A stretch of DNA of 64,000 nt from Pseudoscardovia suis (GCF_002797875.1 NZ_PGFC01000007.1:1-64000); one strand, 5' to 3'; positions 24,276 through 31,600 are shown, counted from the stretch's first letter. The notes: a model not told the origin generated them from the sequence alone. Numbers and translations: made by a program.

Positions 24276-24512
24276 TCAGGCGGCGTGCAATGGCGTGTGC
24301 GGTCCGTGGGCTGCGTGCCGTGGGTGATGGCCGTGGCGTCGGCTGGTTGCGTGCGGGTCGTGGGTGAGGCGCGCGTGTTTCCATGTGGCTTGCCGTCGCA
24401 TCATGCGGTTTTGGCGGATGGCGCGCAGGTCGAGTATGAGGATGATGGCGAGGGTGAGGGAGGCTGTCCAGCCGATGGGCTGGCGGAATGTTTCGACAAG
24501 CTGGTCGAGCAT
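24276..24512 (-). CDS. Small single-helix membrane protein
   Basis: 78 residues starting MLDQLVETFRQPIGWTASLTLAIILILDLRAIRQNRMM: one membrane helix (about 15-30), then a basic His/Arg-rich tail. Ends 52 bases before the next gene. No family recognised; coding is likely because the helix and RBS region are in frame. Confidence 0.5.
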   Translation of the reverse strand: MLDQLVETFRQPIGWTASLTLAIILILDLRAIRQNRMMRRQATWKHARLTHDPHATSRRHGHHPRHAAHGPHTPLHAA

Positions 24513-24551
24513 GGTGTCCTGGCCGTTCCGTTTCTTCCACAACAGGAAACG

Positions 24552-24593
24552 GTGGCGTGCAATCCGCGTCCCATCCCGCGGATTGCACGCCAC
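24552..24593 (-). terminator. Hairpin terminator
   Basis: GTGGCGTGCAATCCGCG pairs perfectly with CGCGGATTGCACGCCAC over an 8-base loop, 10 bases after the stop of the gene at 24603. On the minus strand CGTTTCC follows. Confidence 0.8.
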
Positions 24594-24602
24594 TCGTTGG
24601 TG

Positions 24603-24980
24603 TCAGGCGTTGGCGAGAGCCTTGTCGAGAAGCTCGATGTTGTCGGTGATGGCGTAACCGCTCCCATCCGCCTCTTCCGCGCGCATGTCGGCCTCGTGGG
24701 CTTCTTTGTAACCGTCGGGCAGCGCGGCATCCACGGAATCGTCGTTGGCGCTGATTGCGTCAGTCAGAATGTCCTTGCCCTCGTAGGATTCGAGGAAGTC
24801 CTTGATGTACCGGGCGATTCCCGTGGTGTCGAGGTGGTCGAGCACGTATCCGGCGATGTTCTCCTCGACCGTGGAGGAGAGAGTCTCTCCCGCGTACGTG
24901 TACGTAAGGTCATACTTGTCCACGCGGAACGTGATGGGCACCGTGATGGTGATTTCCTGTGTGGGCTTGCTGCTGGTCAT
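24603..24980 (-). CDS. Hypothetical acidic 125-aa protein
   Basis: It starts MTSSKPTQEITITVPITFRVDKYDLTYTYAGETLSSTVEENIAGYVLDHLD: a beta pair, then helices rich in Asp and Glu. Start set by the GGAAGGACACGCC site before ATG 24980; the longer frame crosses the promoter. Single gene, class I promoter with leader, good terminator. Confidence 0.72.
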   Translation of the reverse strand: MTSSKPTQEITITVPITFRVDKYDLTYTYAGETLSSTVEENIAGYVLDHLDTTGIARYIKDFLESYEGKDILTDAISANDDSVDAALPDGYKEAHEADMRAEEADGSGYAITDNIELLDKALANA

Positions 24981-25024
24981 GGCGTGTCCTTCCGGTCGTG
25001 TTGTCTTTCCCGTTGACATGATCA

Positions 25025-25052
25025 ACATTAGTGGATTCCCACGCACTGTCAA
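25025..25052 (-). promoter_or_regulatory. Class I promoter with conserved leader
   Basis: Minus strand TTGACA (25047-25052), 16 bp, TAATGT (25025-25030); leader motif GGAAAGACAACAC at 24998-25010. Confidence 0.85.
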
Positions 25053-25101
25053 AACACGCGGAAAAAGGCGAGACCACACGCCGGAACGCCACATGAAACG
25101 G

Positions 25102-25263
25102 CTAACGGCGATCGGAGTGCAAGCGTATGCGCGGGACGGCGGGCGCCACGTCGAAATAAGCCAAGCCGTGCGACCATTCGTCCGCCGTGCACGTATCCGA
25201 ATCCGGCACATGCCTCGCCCCCAACGCGATGATGCCTTCCAACGGTAGTCTGCTTACGCCCAA
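25102..25263 (-). CDS. Small hypothetical protein, 53 aa, TTG start
   Basis: Reads (L)GVSRLPLEGIIALGARHVPDSDTC... from TTG 25263, with GGGAAGGAAGG a few bases upstream. It overlaps the end of the preceding gene by 10 bases. Too short for family recognition; the good ribosome site and close packing support it. Confidence 0.4.
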   Translation of the reverse strand: MGVSRLPLEGIIALGARHVPDSDTCTADEWSHGLAYFDVAPAVPRIRLHSDRR

Positions 25264-25469
25264 CGGCGTGCCTTCCTTCCCTTCACGTGCATGCTGTCGC
25301 CTGTCGTGGCACGCATGTCGGTTATCTGCGTTTGCAGGTGCGTCATCGCCCATTGCGCGTCCTGCCGGTCGAGTGCACGCCGCTGCTCTTCCTTTGCCTG
25401 CCGTTGGCGTTCCTTGCGTGTGGGCTTGTGGCGTATCGCGTACCGTTGCGTTCCCGTTGGCGTGCTCAT
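25254..25469 (-). CDS. Small basic coiled-coil-like protein, 71 aa
   Basis: MSTPTGTQRYAIRHKPTRKERQRQAKEEQRRALDRQDAQWAMTHLQTQ: rich in K, R and Q and strongly helical. ATG 25469 overlaps the upstream stop (ATGA). Possibly nucleic-acid-binding; function unknown. Confidence 0.6.
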   Translation of the reverse strand: MSTPTGTQRYAIRHKPTRKERQRQAKEEQRRALDRQDAQWAMTHLQTQITDMRATTGDSMHVKGRKARRWA

Positions 25470-25717
25470 GCGTCCGCCTGGGCCAGGGGGTCGAGGTGGT
25501 ATGCGCGGCATGCCGCGTCCCACGCGCCTGTCCGATGACAGGTGAGCCGGGTGTCCAAAGCGTGGATGAGAAGCGTATCCCAGTCATAGGGCGTGGGCAT
25601 GCCGTGTCCATGCCAATGGTGGAGGAGTTGCCGTGTGGTGAACGTGACACTGGGTGCGGTCGGGTCGGTGAACGTGATGGTGACGCCGGTCGAAGTGATC
25701 ATGGGGTGTGCAAGCAT
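25466..25717 (-). CDS. Hypothetical 83-aa protein
   Basis: It starts MLAHPMITSTGVTITFTDPTAPSVTFTTRQLLHHWHGHGMPTPYDWDTLLIHALD at ATG 25717 after GGAAAGG. A beta pair is followed by helices. First of three overlapping small genes; upstream a TTGAAA-N18-TATAGT promoter can be read at 25765-25794. Unknown family. Confidence 0.6.
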   Translation of the reverse strand: MLAHPMITSTGVTITFTDPTAPSVTFTTRQLLHHWHGHGMPTPYDWDTLLIHALDTRLTCHRTGAWDAACRAYHLDPLAQADA

Positions 25718-25875
25718 AAGGGGTGTCGTTTCCTTTCCGAACGGGTGTGCCGTCACGCCCCACTATATGATACGCGGATAGGGTGTTTCAACCCGGCGCG
25801 CCATGCGTCCCCGGGTTTTTCGGGGCGCGTATCGCGCGGCGAACACCCGGCGGCATGCATGCCGGACGGGAAACC

Positions 25876-26328
25876 TCACTCCCCCAACGAAACCAACCCC
25901 AGGCCATCCACCAGACGGGGCGCCGCATCCCACACACCCACATCCGACGGTATTACGACACGCAACCCATCCGCATGCCGCACACCCACCACACTCATGT
26001 CACCATCCACGCGAATCGTGTCCACGACACGCAGCGCATCCCCCGCACCACACGCGACAAGAATCCCCGTGCGCGTGAAATGCACCATCCAATCCACGGG
26101 AAACAACTGGAGGCGCAACGCATGATACACGTCGATGAGCCTATGCGGACGCGGCCCGTCGCACCCCAGGGCGAGTTCCATTTCCGAACTGGTGAACAGC
26201 CATGCGCGCGGCTTGCCGTCCCTGTCGGAAAGGCGAACCTCATACCTCGGGTAGCGGCTGATGCCGTCCGCGTCCACGGCATCCTGCCATTCGATGGGAT
26301 GCATGTCCCATGCCGTGTCCCCCGCCAT
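25876..26328 (-). CDS. Hypothetical 150-aa beta-rich protein
   Basis: It starts MAGDTAWDMHPIEWQDAVDADGISRYPRYEVRLSDRDGKPRAWLFTSSEMELALGCDG and continues with strands (MVHFTRTGILVACGAG, SVVGVRHADGLRVVIPSDVGVW). Its ATG overlaps the stop of a 24-codon leader frame (TGATG). No family recognised. Confidence 0.65.
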   Translation of the reverse strand: MAGDTAWDMHPIEWQDAVDADGISRYPRYEVRLSDRDGKPRAWLFTSSEMELALGCDGPRPHRLIDVYHALRLQLFPVDWMVHFTRTGILVACGAGDALRVVDTIRVDGDMSVVGVRHADGLRVVIPSDVGVWDAAPRLVDGLGLVSLGE

Positions 26329-26402
26329 CAGATGTGCGTCGGGGCATCATGGAACGCATGCAATTGCGTGATGGGGTCAAGGGTTTCGGGAAGTTTCCTC
26401 AT
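26328..26402 (-). CDS. 24-codon leader ORF coupled to the downstream gene
   Basis: ATG 26402 follows GAAAGGACACACAA, the best ribosome site in this interval. The frame encodes MRKLPETLDPITQLHAFHD and five more residues, and its TGA overlaps the next ATG. The gene at 25876 lacks its own good ribosome site, so the short frame probably feeds ribosomes to it. Confidence 0.5.
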   Translation of the reverse strand: MRKLPETLDPITQLHAFHDAPTHI

Positions 26403-26492
26403 TTTGTGTGTCCTTTCGCAAGTCTTGTTGAAACACCCTTGATTCTATCCAAGATTGCAAGGCAAAACAAAACACCCAGAAACGGCAATCGT

Positions 26493-26777
26493 TCAACCCG
26501 CCAACCCGCCGGACACCACGTCTTCCAGTTCGGCCGGCTTGAACACGAGCCGGACTTCGGCCACATAATCGGCAAGTCCAGGGAACCTGCCATCAAAATC
26601 ACCGTCATAGTCGCGTACAAGCCTATAGGAATCGTAAGCGGGTTTGCCATGCGCATCCAATGCTCGGCTGCGGCTTACCGGCTTCCACCCATGCTCGCCT
26701 TTGCGTTTGCCTTCGAGACGCGCCAACGGGTCGGACCATAGTTCCCTGATCGCTTCCAACCGTTTCACCGGATCCAT
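26493..26777 (-). CDS. Hypothetical 94-aa protein
   Basis: MDPVKRLEAIRELWSDPLARLEGKRKGEHGW..., then PAYDSYRLVRDYDGDFDGRFPGLADYVAEVRLVFKPAELEDVV. ATG 26777 follows GGAAAGGAAC. A helix at the start and an alpha/beta end; unknown family. Confidence 0.65.
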   Translation of the reverse strand: MDPVKRLEAIRELWSDPLARLEGKRKGEHGWKPVSRSRALDAHGKPAYDSYRLVRDYDGDFDGRFPGLADYVAEVRLVFKPAELEDVVSGGLAG

Positions 26778-26842
26778 ACAGTGTTCCTTTCCGTTGCCGC
26801 ATCACCATGTTTGGGCGAACGCCTCCACGTCAGTATCAGTGT

Positions 26843-27100
26843 TCATTGCGCGTCCTCCGCTTCTTTTTCCAAATCGTCAGCCATCATTCTGAGGTATCCA
26901 GCTATTAACTTGTACGTGCTTGGTGGTTGAGGGTTGATATGCACGCTTGTCACGCCTTTATTGCCGATTAGTCGCTCAAACTTTGTGAGTGCCACGGGGT
27001 TGAATGTTTCAGGAATCACTTGGTCGCCTTCGCGTAATGCAACCCCTACGACAACGCTGACTTTTGATTCATCATTGGTGACATCGTATTCTTGTTTCAT
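26843..27100 (-). CDS. Hypothetical 85-aa protein
   Basis: MKQEYDVTNDESKVSVVVGVALREGDQVIPETFNPVALTKFERLIGNKGVTSVHINPQ: an alpha/beta soluble protein. ATG 27100 follows GGAGGACACAAA and overlaps the upstream stop as ATGA. Last of four overlapping genes. Function unknown. Confidence 0.7.
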   Translation of the reverse strand: MKQEYDVTNDESKVSVVVGVALREGDQVIPETFNPVALTKFERLIGNKGVTSVHINPQPPSTYKLIAGYLRMMADDLEKEAEDAQ

Positions 27101-27309
27101 TTTGTGTCCTCCGCTTGATTCTCGACTTCTGAAGGCATGGTTCCACTGCATTCGAGCATGTGCTTGCAGTGGTCGATGACATGCGTCAGCGTATCGACTT
27201 GGAGGAAGTCGGCGTAAAAATCGCCTTCCCTCGCATCGCAAAGCTGCTCCGCCCATTCGGTGCACCAGTCGATGATCTCGTGGAGCGTCTTGTCTTTCTC
27301 GGTGTTCAT
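27097..27309 (-). CDS. Small protein, paralogue of its upstream neighbour
   Basis: 70 residues, MNTEKDKTLHEIIDWCTEWAEQL...DHCKHMLECSGTMPSEVENQAEDTK. It shares TLHEI-x-x-WC, an HC-x-x-ML segment and MP-x-EVENQ-x-ED-x-K with the gene at 27306, so the two came from a tandem duplication. Conserved Cys/His pairs (WC, HC) might bind metal. ATGA overlaps on both sides. Confidence 0.7.
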   Translation of the reverse strand: MNTEKDKTLHEIIDWCTEWAEQLCDAREGDFYADFLQVDTLTHVIDHCKHMLECSGTMPSEVENQAEDTK

Positions 27310-27545
27310 TTCGCGTCCTCCGATTGATTCTCGACTTCGAGAGGCATTGAGCCGCCATGTCCGAGCATTTCCCAGCAGTGCTCGGCGACCGCCTCAAAAG
27401 CGTATTCGGCAGCGTCGGCGCTCAGTCGCTCATCACCATAAGTCGTGCGATACAGGTCGTACTGCTTGTCCGCTTCCTGCTCACACCATGCCATGATTTC
27501 GTGGAGCGTCGCGTCCCTTGCCCCTGCCTCCTTGTCCGCCATCAA
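27306..27545 (-). CDS. Small protein, paralogue of its downstream neighbour
   Basis: 79 residues, ATLHEIMAWCEQEADKQYDLYRTTYGDERLSADAAEYAFEAVAEHCWEMLGHGGSMPLEVENQSEDAK. Same duplicated pattern as the 27097-27309 protein. ATGA overlap with both neighbours gives strict co-translation. Unknown role. Confidence 0.7.
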   Translation of the reverse strand: MMADKEAGARDATLHEIMAWCEQEADKQYDLYRTTYGDERLSADAAEYAFEAVAEHCWEMLGHGGSMPLEVENQSEDAK

Positions 27546-27883
27546 TGCGCCTCCTTGAGGTTGGACACGAAAGACGCCGCGTCCTCATAGCCGCCCATCA
27601 GCCTGAACGCATCGTTGCGCACCCACTTCTCCTCGTTCACATCGCAGTAGATGGCGCGGAGTATGTCAGCGTGCTCGTGGAGCTTCGCCACAACCATGTC
27701 GATAGTCTTGTCATCCATTGTCTTCTCGCTTTCTCTTTTCGTCTTCTTTGCCGCAAAGATGTGTTCCTGCTGATCGGTCGAGTATCCACACCAGTCGCAT
27801 TCCCACCAGTCGATGTATCCGTAGTGCATGTGCGGTTGAAGCATCTCGTGCTTGCAGCGTGGACATATCATGTCTTCGTCCAT
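27542..27883 (-). CDS. Zinc-ribbon protein with helical C-terminus
   Basis: 113 residues. MDEDMICPRCKHEM...YIDWWECDWCGYST gives two C-x-x-C knuckles about 20 residues apart, a zinc ribbon. The second half (DDKTIDMVVAKLHEHADILRAIYCDVNEEKWVRNDAFRLMGGYEDAASFVSNLKEAH) is helical. ATG 27883 follows AAAGGAG. First of four overlapping genes. Zinc ribbons often bind nucleic acid or protein; specific role unknown. Confidence 0.7.
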   Translation of the reverse strand: MDEDMICPRCKHEMLQPHMHYGYIDWWECDWCGYSTDQQEHIFAAKKTKRESEKTMDDKTIDMVVAKLHEHADILRAIYCDVNEEKWVRNDAFRLMGGYEDAASFVSNLKEAH

Positions 27884-27935
27884 CGTGGCTCCTTTCAAAA
27901 GTGACGGGTTATGCGGTTGCCGCCGCCGCTACGGG

Positions 27936-28253
27936 CTAGAACTCCTTTTCGATGTCCGCTGCGATGGTTTCAGGCGTGAGATTCTCGTCCTCCGTGTCCC
28001 AATAGATGCCTTCGCTGACAGGCCAGTCATCGTAGCGGTCGTGATAGCCTTCGGGTTCGTCCCACACGGTCGCGTCGATGACGGACGGGTAATGTTCGTC
28101 GAAGCCGATGTACATGGCGTTCGTGGAACCCTGCTTGGTCACCTTGATGGTGTCGTCGAGGCATTCACCGTTGGTCACTTCCTCGTCGTACTCGTCGCCA
28201 AGCACGTCATAGAGCAGGTGGAGCAGGTCATAGATGTTGTTGATGGCGATCAT
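27936..28253 (-). CDS. Hypothetical acidic 105-aa protein
   Basis: MIAINNIYDLLHLLYDVLGDEYDEEVTNGECLDDTIKVTKQGSTNAMYIGFDEHYPSVIDATVWDEPEGYHDRYDDW: a very acidic alpha/beta protein. ATG 28253 follows AGAAGGACACACC. First gene after a class I promoter with leader; the zinc-ribbon cluster lies 52 bases downstream and may be co-transcribed. Confidence 0.72.
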   Translation of the reverse strand: MIAINNIYDLLHLLYDVLGDEYDEEVTNGECLDDTIKVTKQGSTNAMYIGFDEHYPSVIDATVWDEPEGYHDRYDDWPVSEGIYWDTEDENLTPETIAADIEKEF

Positions 28254-28297
28254 GGTGTGTCCTTCTGGTCGTGTTGTCTTTCCTTTTGACAGCATCA

Positions 28298-28325
28298 ACA
28301 CTACCCTGCTCCAGCGGAATGTCAA
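28298..28325 (-). promoter_or_regulatory. Class I promoter with conserved leader
   Basis: Minus strand TTGACA (28320-28325), 16 bp, TAGTGT (28298-28303); leader motif GGAAAGACAACAC at 28271-28283. Confidence 0.85.
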
Positions 28326-28432
28326 AACAACCTAACGGATGCGGGAAAAAAGAGGTGCCGGACGGCAAGATAATCGCCTGCGCGTCGCCCGTGTCAACCT
28401 GAACAAATCCACCAGAGCGGCGCGGTTGGGTG

Positions 28433-28462
28433 CCCCCGTCCTTGGCCGTGGGGAGGAATCAC
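28433..28462 (+). repeat. Solo IS200/IS605-like right-end hairpin
   Basis: CCCCGTCCTTGGCCGTGGGG followed by AGGAATCAC, the same tail as the hairpin at 6679-6714 read on its own strand. Confidence 0.5.
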
Positions 28463-28647
28463 ATCCTCGCACGATGCCTCATGTACTTTGCATGTCTTTT
28501 GGCACGCACCTGATCAGCGAAGGCTGGGTCATCAGCCATGCGCTGGCGTTCGCGTTCATACGCCGCTTTTGCCAATGCTCGCTTTTTCGCGCGGGAAGGC
28601 AAAAGAAAAGGGTGGCGCGGGATAGGAAGCAAACCTCCCAATCCCAC
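28459..28647 (-). CDS. Small basic helical protein, 62 aa or less
   Basis: Reads RAKKRALAKAAYERERQRMADDPAFADQVRAKRHAKYMRHRARM from a GTG at 28647, or a later TTG. Very basic and helical, like many small nucleic-acid-associated proteins. No clear ribosome site and partial overlap with a repeat hairpin keep confidence low. Confidence 0.35.
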   Translation of the reverse strand: MGLGGLLPIPRHPFLLPSRAKKRALAKAAYERERQRMADDPAFADQVRAKRHAKYMRHRARM

Positions 28648-28675
28648 GCCGCCCCATCATCGGACGGCCGACAGG

Positions 28676-30439
28676 CTACGCCTTGTACCCGTAGCAGGCG
28701 ATGCCCTCGTAGTTCCAGTCCAAACGGGACAGCACGTCACGCTCGTAAGCGCTCCATGTGTAATGATGCTGTCCGCTGTTCGGATTGTAGAGACGGTACA
28801 CGGGCGTGCCCGATTCGCTTGCATAGTAGGCGATGCCCTCGTAGTTCCAGCCCAAGCGGACGAGCCAGTCGCGTTCACCCGCGACCTCCGTGTAATGGTG
28901 GAGACCGTTGTTCGGATTGTAGAGACGGTACATCGGCTGCCCGTCGGCTGCGTTCACGACGGCTTGCATGAGCACGCCCTCGTCATGCCAGCCCAAGCGG
29001 ACGAGCCAGTCGCGTTCACCCTGCACTTCCGTGTAGAAGTGTTCGCCGCTGTTGGGGTTGTACACGCGGTACACGTCTTGATGCGCCACGCTGGGCGTGC
29101 TTGAAGCAGACGGCTTGGATGGTTGCGTGGTCGGTGTGCTCGGCTTGCTCGGCTTCGTGGAAGGCTTGCTGGGCTTGGAAGGCTCCGACGACGGCTGAGT
29201 TGACGGCTGACTGCTCGGCTTGGACGGTTGAGTGCCCGGCTTGCTCGGCTGTGTATTCGGCTTGCTAGGCTCCGTGCTTGGCTTGGAAGGCTCCGTAGTC
29301 GGCTTGCTGGGGTGAGTAGAAGGCTTGGAAGGCTCCGTGGAAGGCTTGCTGGGCTGAGTAGAAGGCTTCGACGACGGGTCCGCGGCGGTCCTGCGGGCCG
29401 CGTCCAAAGCCTTCCTCGCCGCGTCCAGCGCGTCCGCCGCACGCTTCTGCGCGTCCAGGGCCTGCCGGTACGGCACCGCGTCCTTCTCGAGGCCGTCACG
29501 GTAGGCCTCGAAGTCCTTCTTCCAGTCAGCCACAGACATAGTACGGCTCCCCTTGGAGAGGTCGGTGGCCTCGTACTCCTTGCAGCCGTGCACCAAGTTG
29601 TTTTCGCAGGAGTTGGGGTCGTTCAGGGACTGGGAGCGGATCTCCTCCTGATCGAGGTTCGATTCGACGACGTCATCATCGAGAAAATCCTGTGCGAAAA
29701 CGATTGTGTCGTCCTTATTAGAAAGGACGCCGATGCCGGTAGCTTTAATCGGATCGACGATGATGTTCAAGTAATGGCCGATGGCATCGAAGTCAGCCGT
29801 AGGATTCTGGGCCAGTTCCTTCTCCTGGTAATACAAAACATCGTACGGTTGGCTACTCGGCGTGTCGGAGCTTGCACTTAGAATATCACGAGTGTTGTAT
29901 TCATGCGTATGAGAAATGACGCCCGTGGTATCAACCAAATAACGCGTCCAGTCGGCGTGCACCTCGCCGACAGCCATCACTACGTCACTCACGGGGACCG
30001 ACGACAGGCCCTCCGACGCGCGGATCGCCTCGAACTGCTCCATGTACCCGAGCGCACGCTCCACGTTCGCAAGGCTCGTCGCATCCCCCTCCGCACCCGC
30101 ATGGATCTGCTCCAGGTACTTGGATCGCGTCACCGTCGGATCGGTCAACACGCGGTATGCGCCGCCTGACACGCCCTGCCGGTCCTTGAAATAGCCGACG
30201 GATCCCAGCGCCTCCTGTGCGACGGCCCTTTCGCCCGCTGCTTTCAGCGACGTGACCCGCGCGTCCGTCTCCCGTTTCGCGTCGAGCGCCGCGTCATACG
30301 CCGCCTGCGCGTCATCCACGGTTCCTGCCGTGGCGGTGGGCACGGGCACAACCCCCACGCACAATACGCATGCGAGCACACCCGCCAGCATCACCACAAG
30401 AGGACGGACTGTCCCGCCTGTGTTTGATCGTCTTCCCAT
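28676..30439 (-). CDS. Secreted CAP-domain protein with DUF5648 repeats
   Basis: 587 residues. A signal peptide (about 1-38, cut after TATAG) is followed by a helical stretch and a CAP/SCP-like domain (about 125-260: YMEQFEAIRASEGLSSVPVS, HADW, SHTHEYN, GHYLNIIVDPIKATGIGV). Then comes a coiled stretch, a long KPSTQPS-type linker (about 350-450), and three C-terminal DUF5648 repeats (about 455-587, YR-x-YNPNSG-x-H-x-YT...ERD-x-LV-x-LGW-x-x-EG). DUF5648 occurs in secreted cell-wall proteins of Gram-positives. There is no sorting signal, so it is released or wall-associated by its repeats. ATG 30439 follows AAAGGAACC; a class I promoter drives it. Confidence 0.85.
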   Translation of the reverse strand: MGRRSNTGGTVRPLVVMLAGVLACVLCVGVVPVPTATAGTVDDAQAAYDAALDAKRETDARVTSLKAAGERAVAQEALGSVGYFKDRQGVSGGAYRVLTDPTVTRSKYLEQIHAGAEGDATSLANVERALGYMEQFEAIRASEGLSSVPVSDVVMAVGEVHADWTRYLVDTTGVISHTHEYNTRDILSASSDTPSSQPYDVLYYQEKELAQNPTADFDAIGHYLNIIVDPIKATGIGVLSNKDDTIVFAQDFLDDDVVESNLDQEEIRSQSLNDPNSCENNLVHGCKEYEATDLSKGSRTMSVADWKKDFEAYRDGLEKDAVPYRQALDAQKRAADALDAARKALDAARRTAADPSSKPSTQPSKPSTEPSKPSTHPSKPTTEPSKPSTEPSKPNTQPSKPGTQPSKPSSQPSTQPSSEPSKPSKPSTKPSKPSTPTTQPSKPSASSTPSVAHQDVYRVYNPNSGEHFYTEVQGERDWLVRLGWHDEGVLMQAVVNAADGQPMYRLYNPNNGLHHYTEVAGERDWLVRLGWNYEGIAYYASESGTPVYRLYNPNSGQHHYTWSAYERDVLSRLDWNYEGIACYGYKA

Positions 30440-30508
30440 CTTGGGTTCCTTTCTCTCTTCACGACAGGCGAGGTAACAAGCCTGTCGCGCGTTTGCTGAT
30501 CACAATCC

Positions 30509-30536
30509 ACACTATCCGCAAACCGCATGCTGTCAA
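30509..30536 (-). promoter_or_regulatory. Class I promoter for the secreted CAP protein
   Basis: Minus strand TTGACA (30531-30536), 16 bp, TAGTGT (30509-30514). Confidence 0.82.
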
Positions 30537-30769
30537 AAAACGTGTGGAAACCCTTGCAAACACACGCATCCCACGACACAATTCATGCTGTTCGGTTGGC
30601 ATAATTGGAATCAGTTCCTCTACCCAGTTGTAGAAGGGGTTCTCCCGGGTCGCTGCAGCAGCCCTTGCTTTTCCCGCCGACATTCCATGTCTCACGATTC
30701 AGTGGCTTTCCTATATTCATCCGGCAAGTCGTTGAGATAACGCTCATCGCCGACATAGAAAGCCGGACC

Positions 30770-30810
30770 GTTTCAGATTCTGCGGCATGCGAGCGTTCAG
30801 AATCTGAAAC
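30770..30810. repeat. Inverted repeat, 13-bp arms
   Basis: GTTTCAGATTCTG (30770-30782) and CAGAATCTGAAAC (30798-30810) around 15 bases. No T-tract and no gene end nearby, so an operator or recombination site is more likely than a terminator. Between 30537 and 31174 I see no convincing protein gene. Confidence 0.75.
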
Positions 30811-30909
30811 CGTCTCATAGGATACGGGCATTTGCAACACGCGGACGGCAAGCATCCATTCCCCGACGGTCCGGATTCCAAACCATTGCCTTGGTTCGGT
30901 CGCCTCCGC

Positions 30910-30990
30910 CAGATGCGCAGAAGCCGCTCCATCGGACCAATCCGACGAGCGGCTTCTGCGAACCGGGCGACGCCCGGCTTCATCAAAAGA
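30910..30990 (-). ncRNA. Candidate small RNA, copy B
   Basis: Minus-strand unit nearly identical to 23614-23690: hairpin 1 (AAGCCGGGCG-TCGCCCGGTT) and hairpin 2 (GCAGAAGCCGCTC...GAGCGGCTTCTGC). Its promoter is TTGCAC (31016-31021), 17 bp, TATGCT (30993-30998). Base changes in the stems keep pairing (T-G to C-G in hairpin 1), which supports a structured RNA. Confidence 0.6.
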
Positions 30991-31174
30991 AAAGCATACC
31001 GAACGCACACCGCATGTGCAATGCGCGCGTCCCCCGGGTGTCCAACGTCTGCGCACATCGCATGCACCCGACTCGCTGACCATCCTGGTTCCTGTGCGGC
31101 TGTCCGATGGCGCTTCGAGCTTGGCATGACCATGCTTACTTGACAGTATCCGAAACGCTAACATTCCAAGGATA

Positions 31175-31203
31175 TTGGCGGAACGCGACATGGGTTCCGC
31201 CAA
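31175..31203. terminator. Hairpin after hicB
   Basis: TTGGCGGAAC pairs perfectly with GTTCCGCCAA over 9 bases, 60 bases past the hicB stop. T-tract is weak. Confidence 0.55.
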
Positions 31204-31261
31204 AACAACACGAAAACCGCTAGTCCGACCGCGCCTCAGGCAACAGCTGTCGCCAAACCGG

Positions 31262-31600
31262 TCAGACAGCAAGGCGTTCGGCAACCAGATGGTTCAGGCT
31301 CACACCCTCCTCCTGAGCTTCCAACGCGAGCCGCCTATGCGCGTCAGGCGTGATACGCACGTTGAAACGTCCTGAATACGAACGGTCGGACAATGGTTGC
31401 GGCGGCTGTTCGCCGTGCGCCAGCATGTCCTCCACGCATTCGCCCGTAACCCGACGGATGCCGTCGAGTGTTTCTCCCGGTGTCAGTGAAAGCCAGCTGA
31501 GACCCGGGAATTCCACGACCGTTCCCACGTATTCCCCGTCTTCCTCCGACCATTGCACGCGATAGGCGTAATGATCGGCGTATTGTGCCACGGTGTTCAT
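31262..31600 (-). CDS. hicB: HicB-type antitoxin
   Basis: 112 residues. The N-terminal degenerate RNase H-like HicB fold (YRVQWSEEDGEYVGTVVEFPGLSWLSLTPGETLDGI) is followed by a C-terminal ribbon-helix-helix domain (SGRFNVRITPDAHRRLALEAQEEGVSLNHLVAERL). It binds HicA and the operator. ATG 31600 overlaps the hicA stop (ATGA), giving toxin-first order, which is usual for hicAB. Confidence 0.9.
   Translation of the reverse strand: MNTVAQYADHYAYRVQWSEEDGEYVGTVVEFPGLSWLSLTPGETLDGIRRVTGECVEDMLAHGEQPPQPLSDRSYSGRFNVRITPDAHRRLALEAQEEGVSLNHLVAERLAV

Noticed and set aside
26802..26846. 14-codon frame MNTDTDVEAFAQTW
   Set aside because: Too short to support; it may be a leader for the gene at 26493 but has no strong ribosome site.
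30583..31284. 234-codon minus-strand frame
   Set aside because: It runs through candidate sRNA B, its promoter and an inverted repeat, and resembles only the translated sRNA copy at 23.6 kb.
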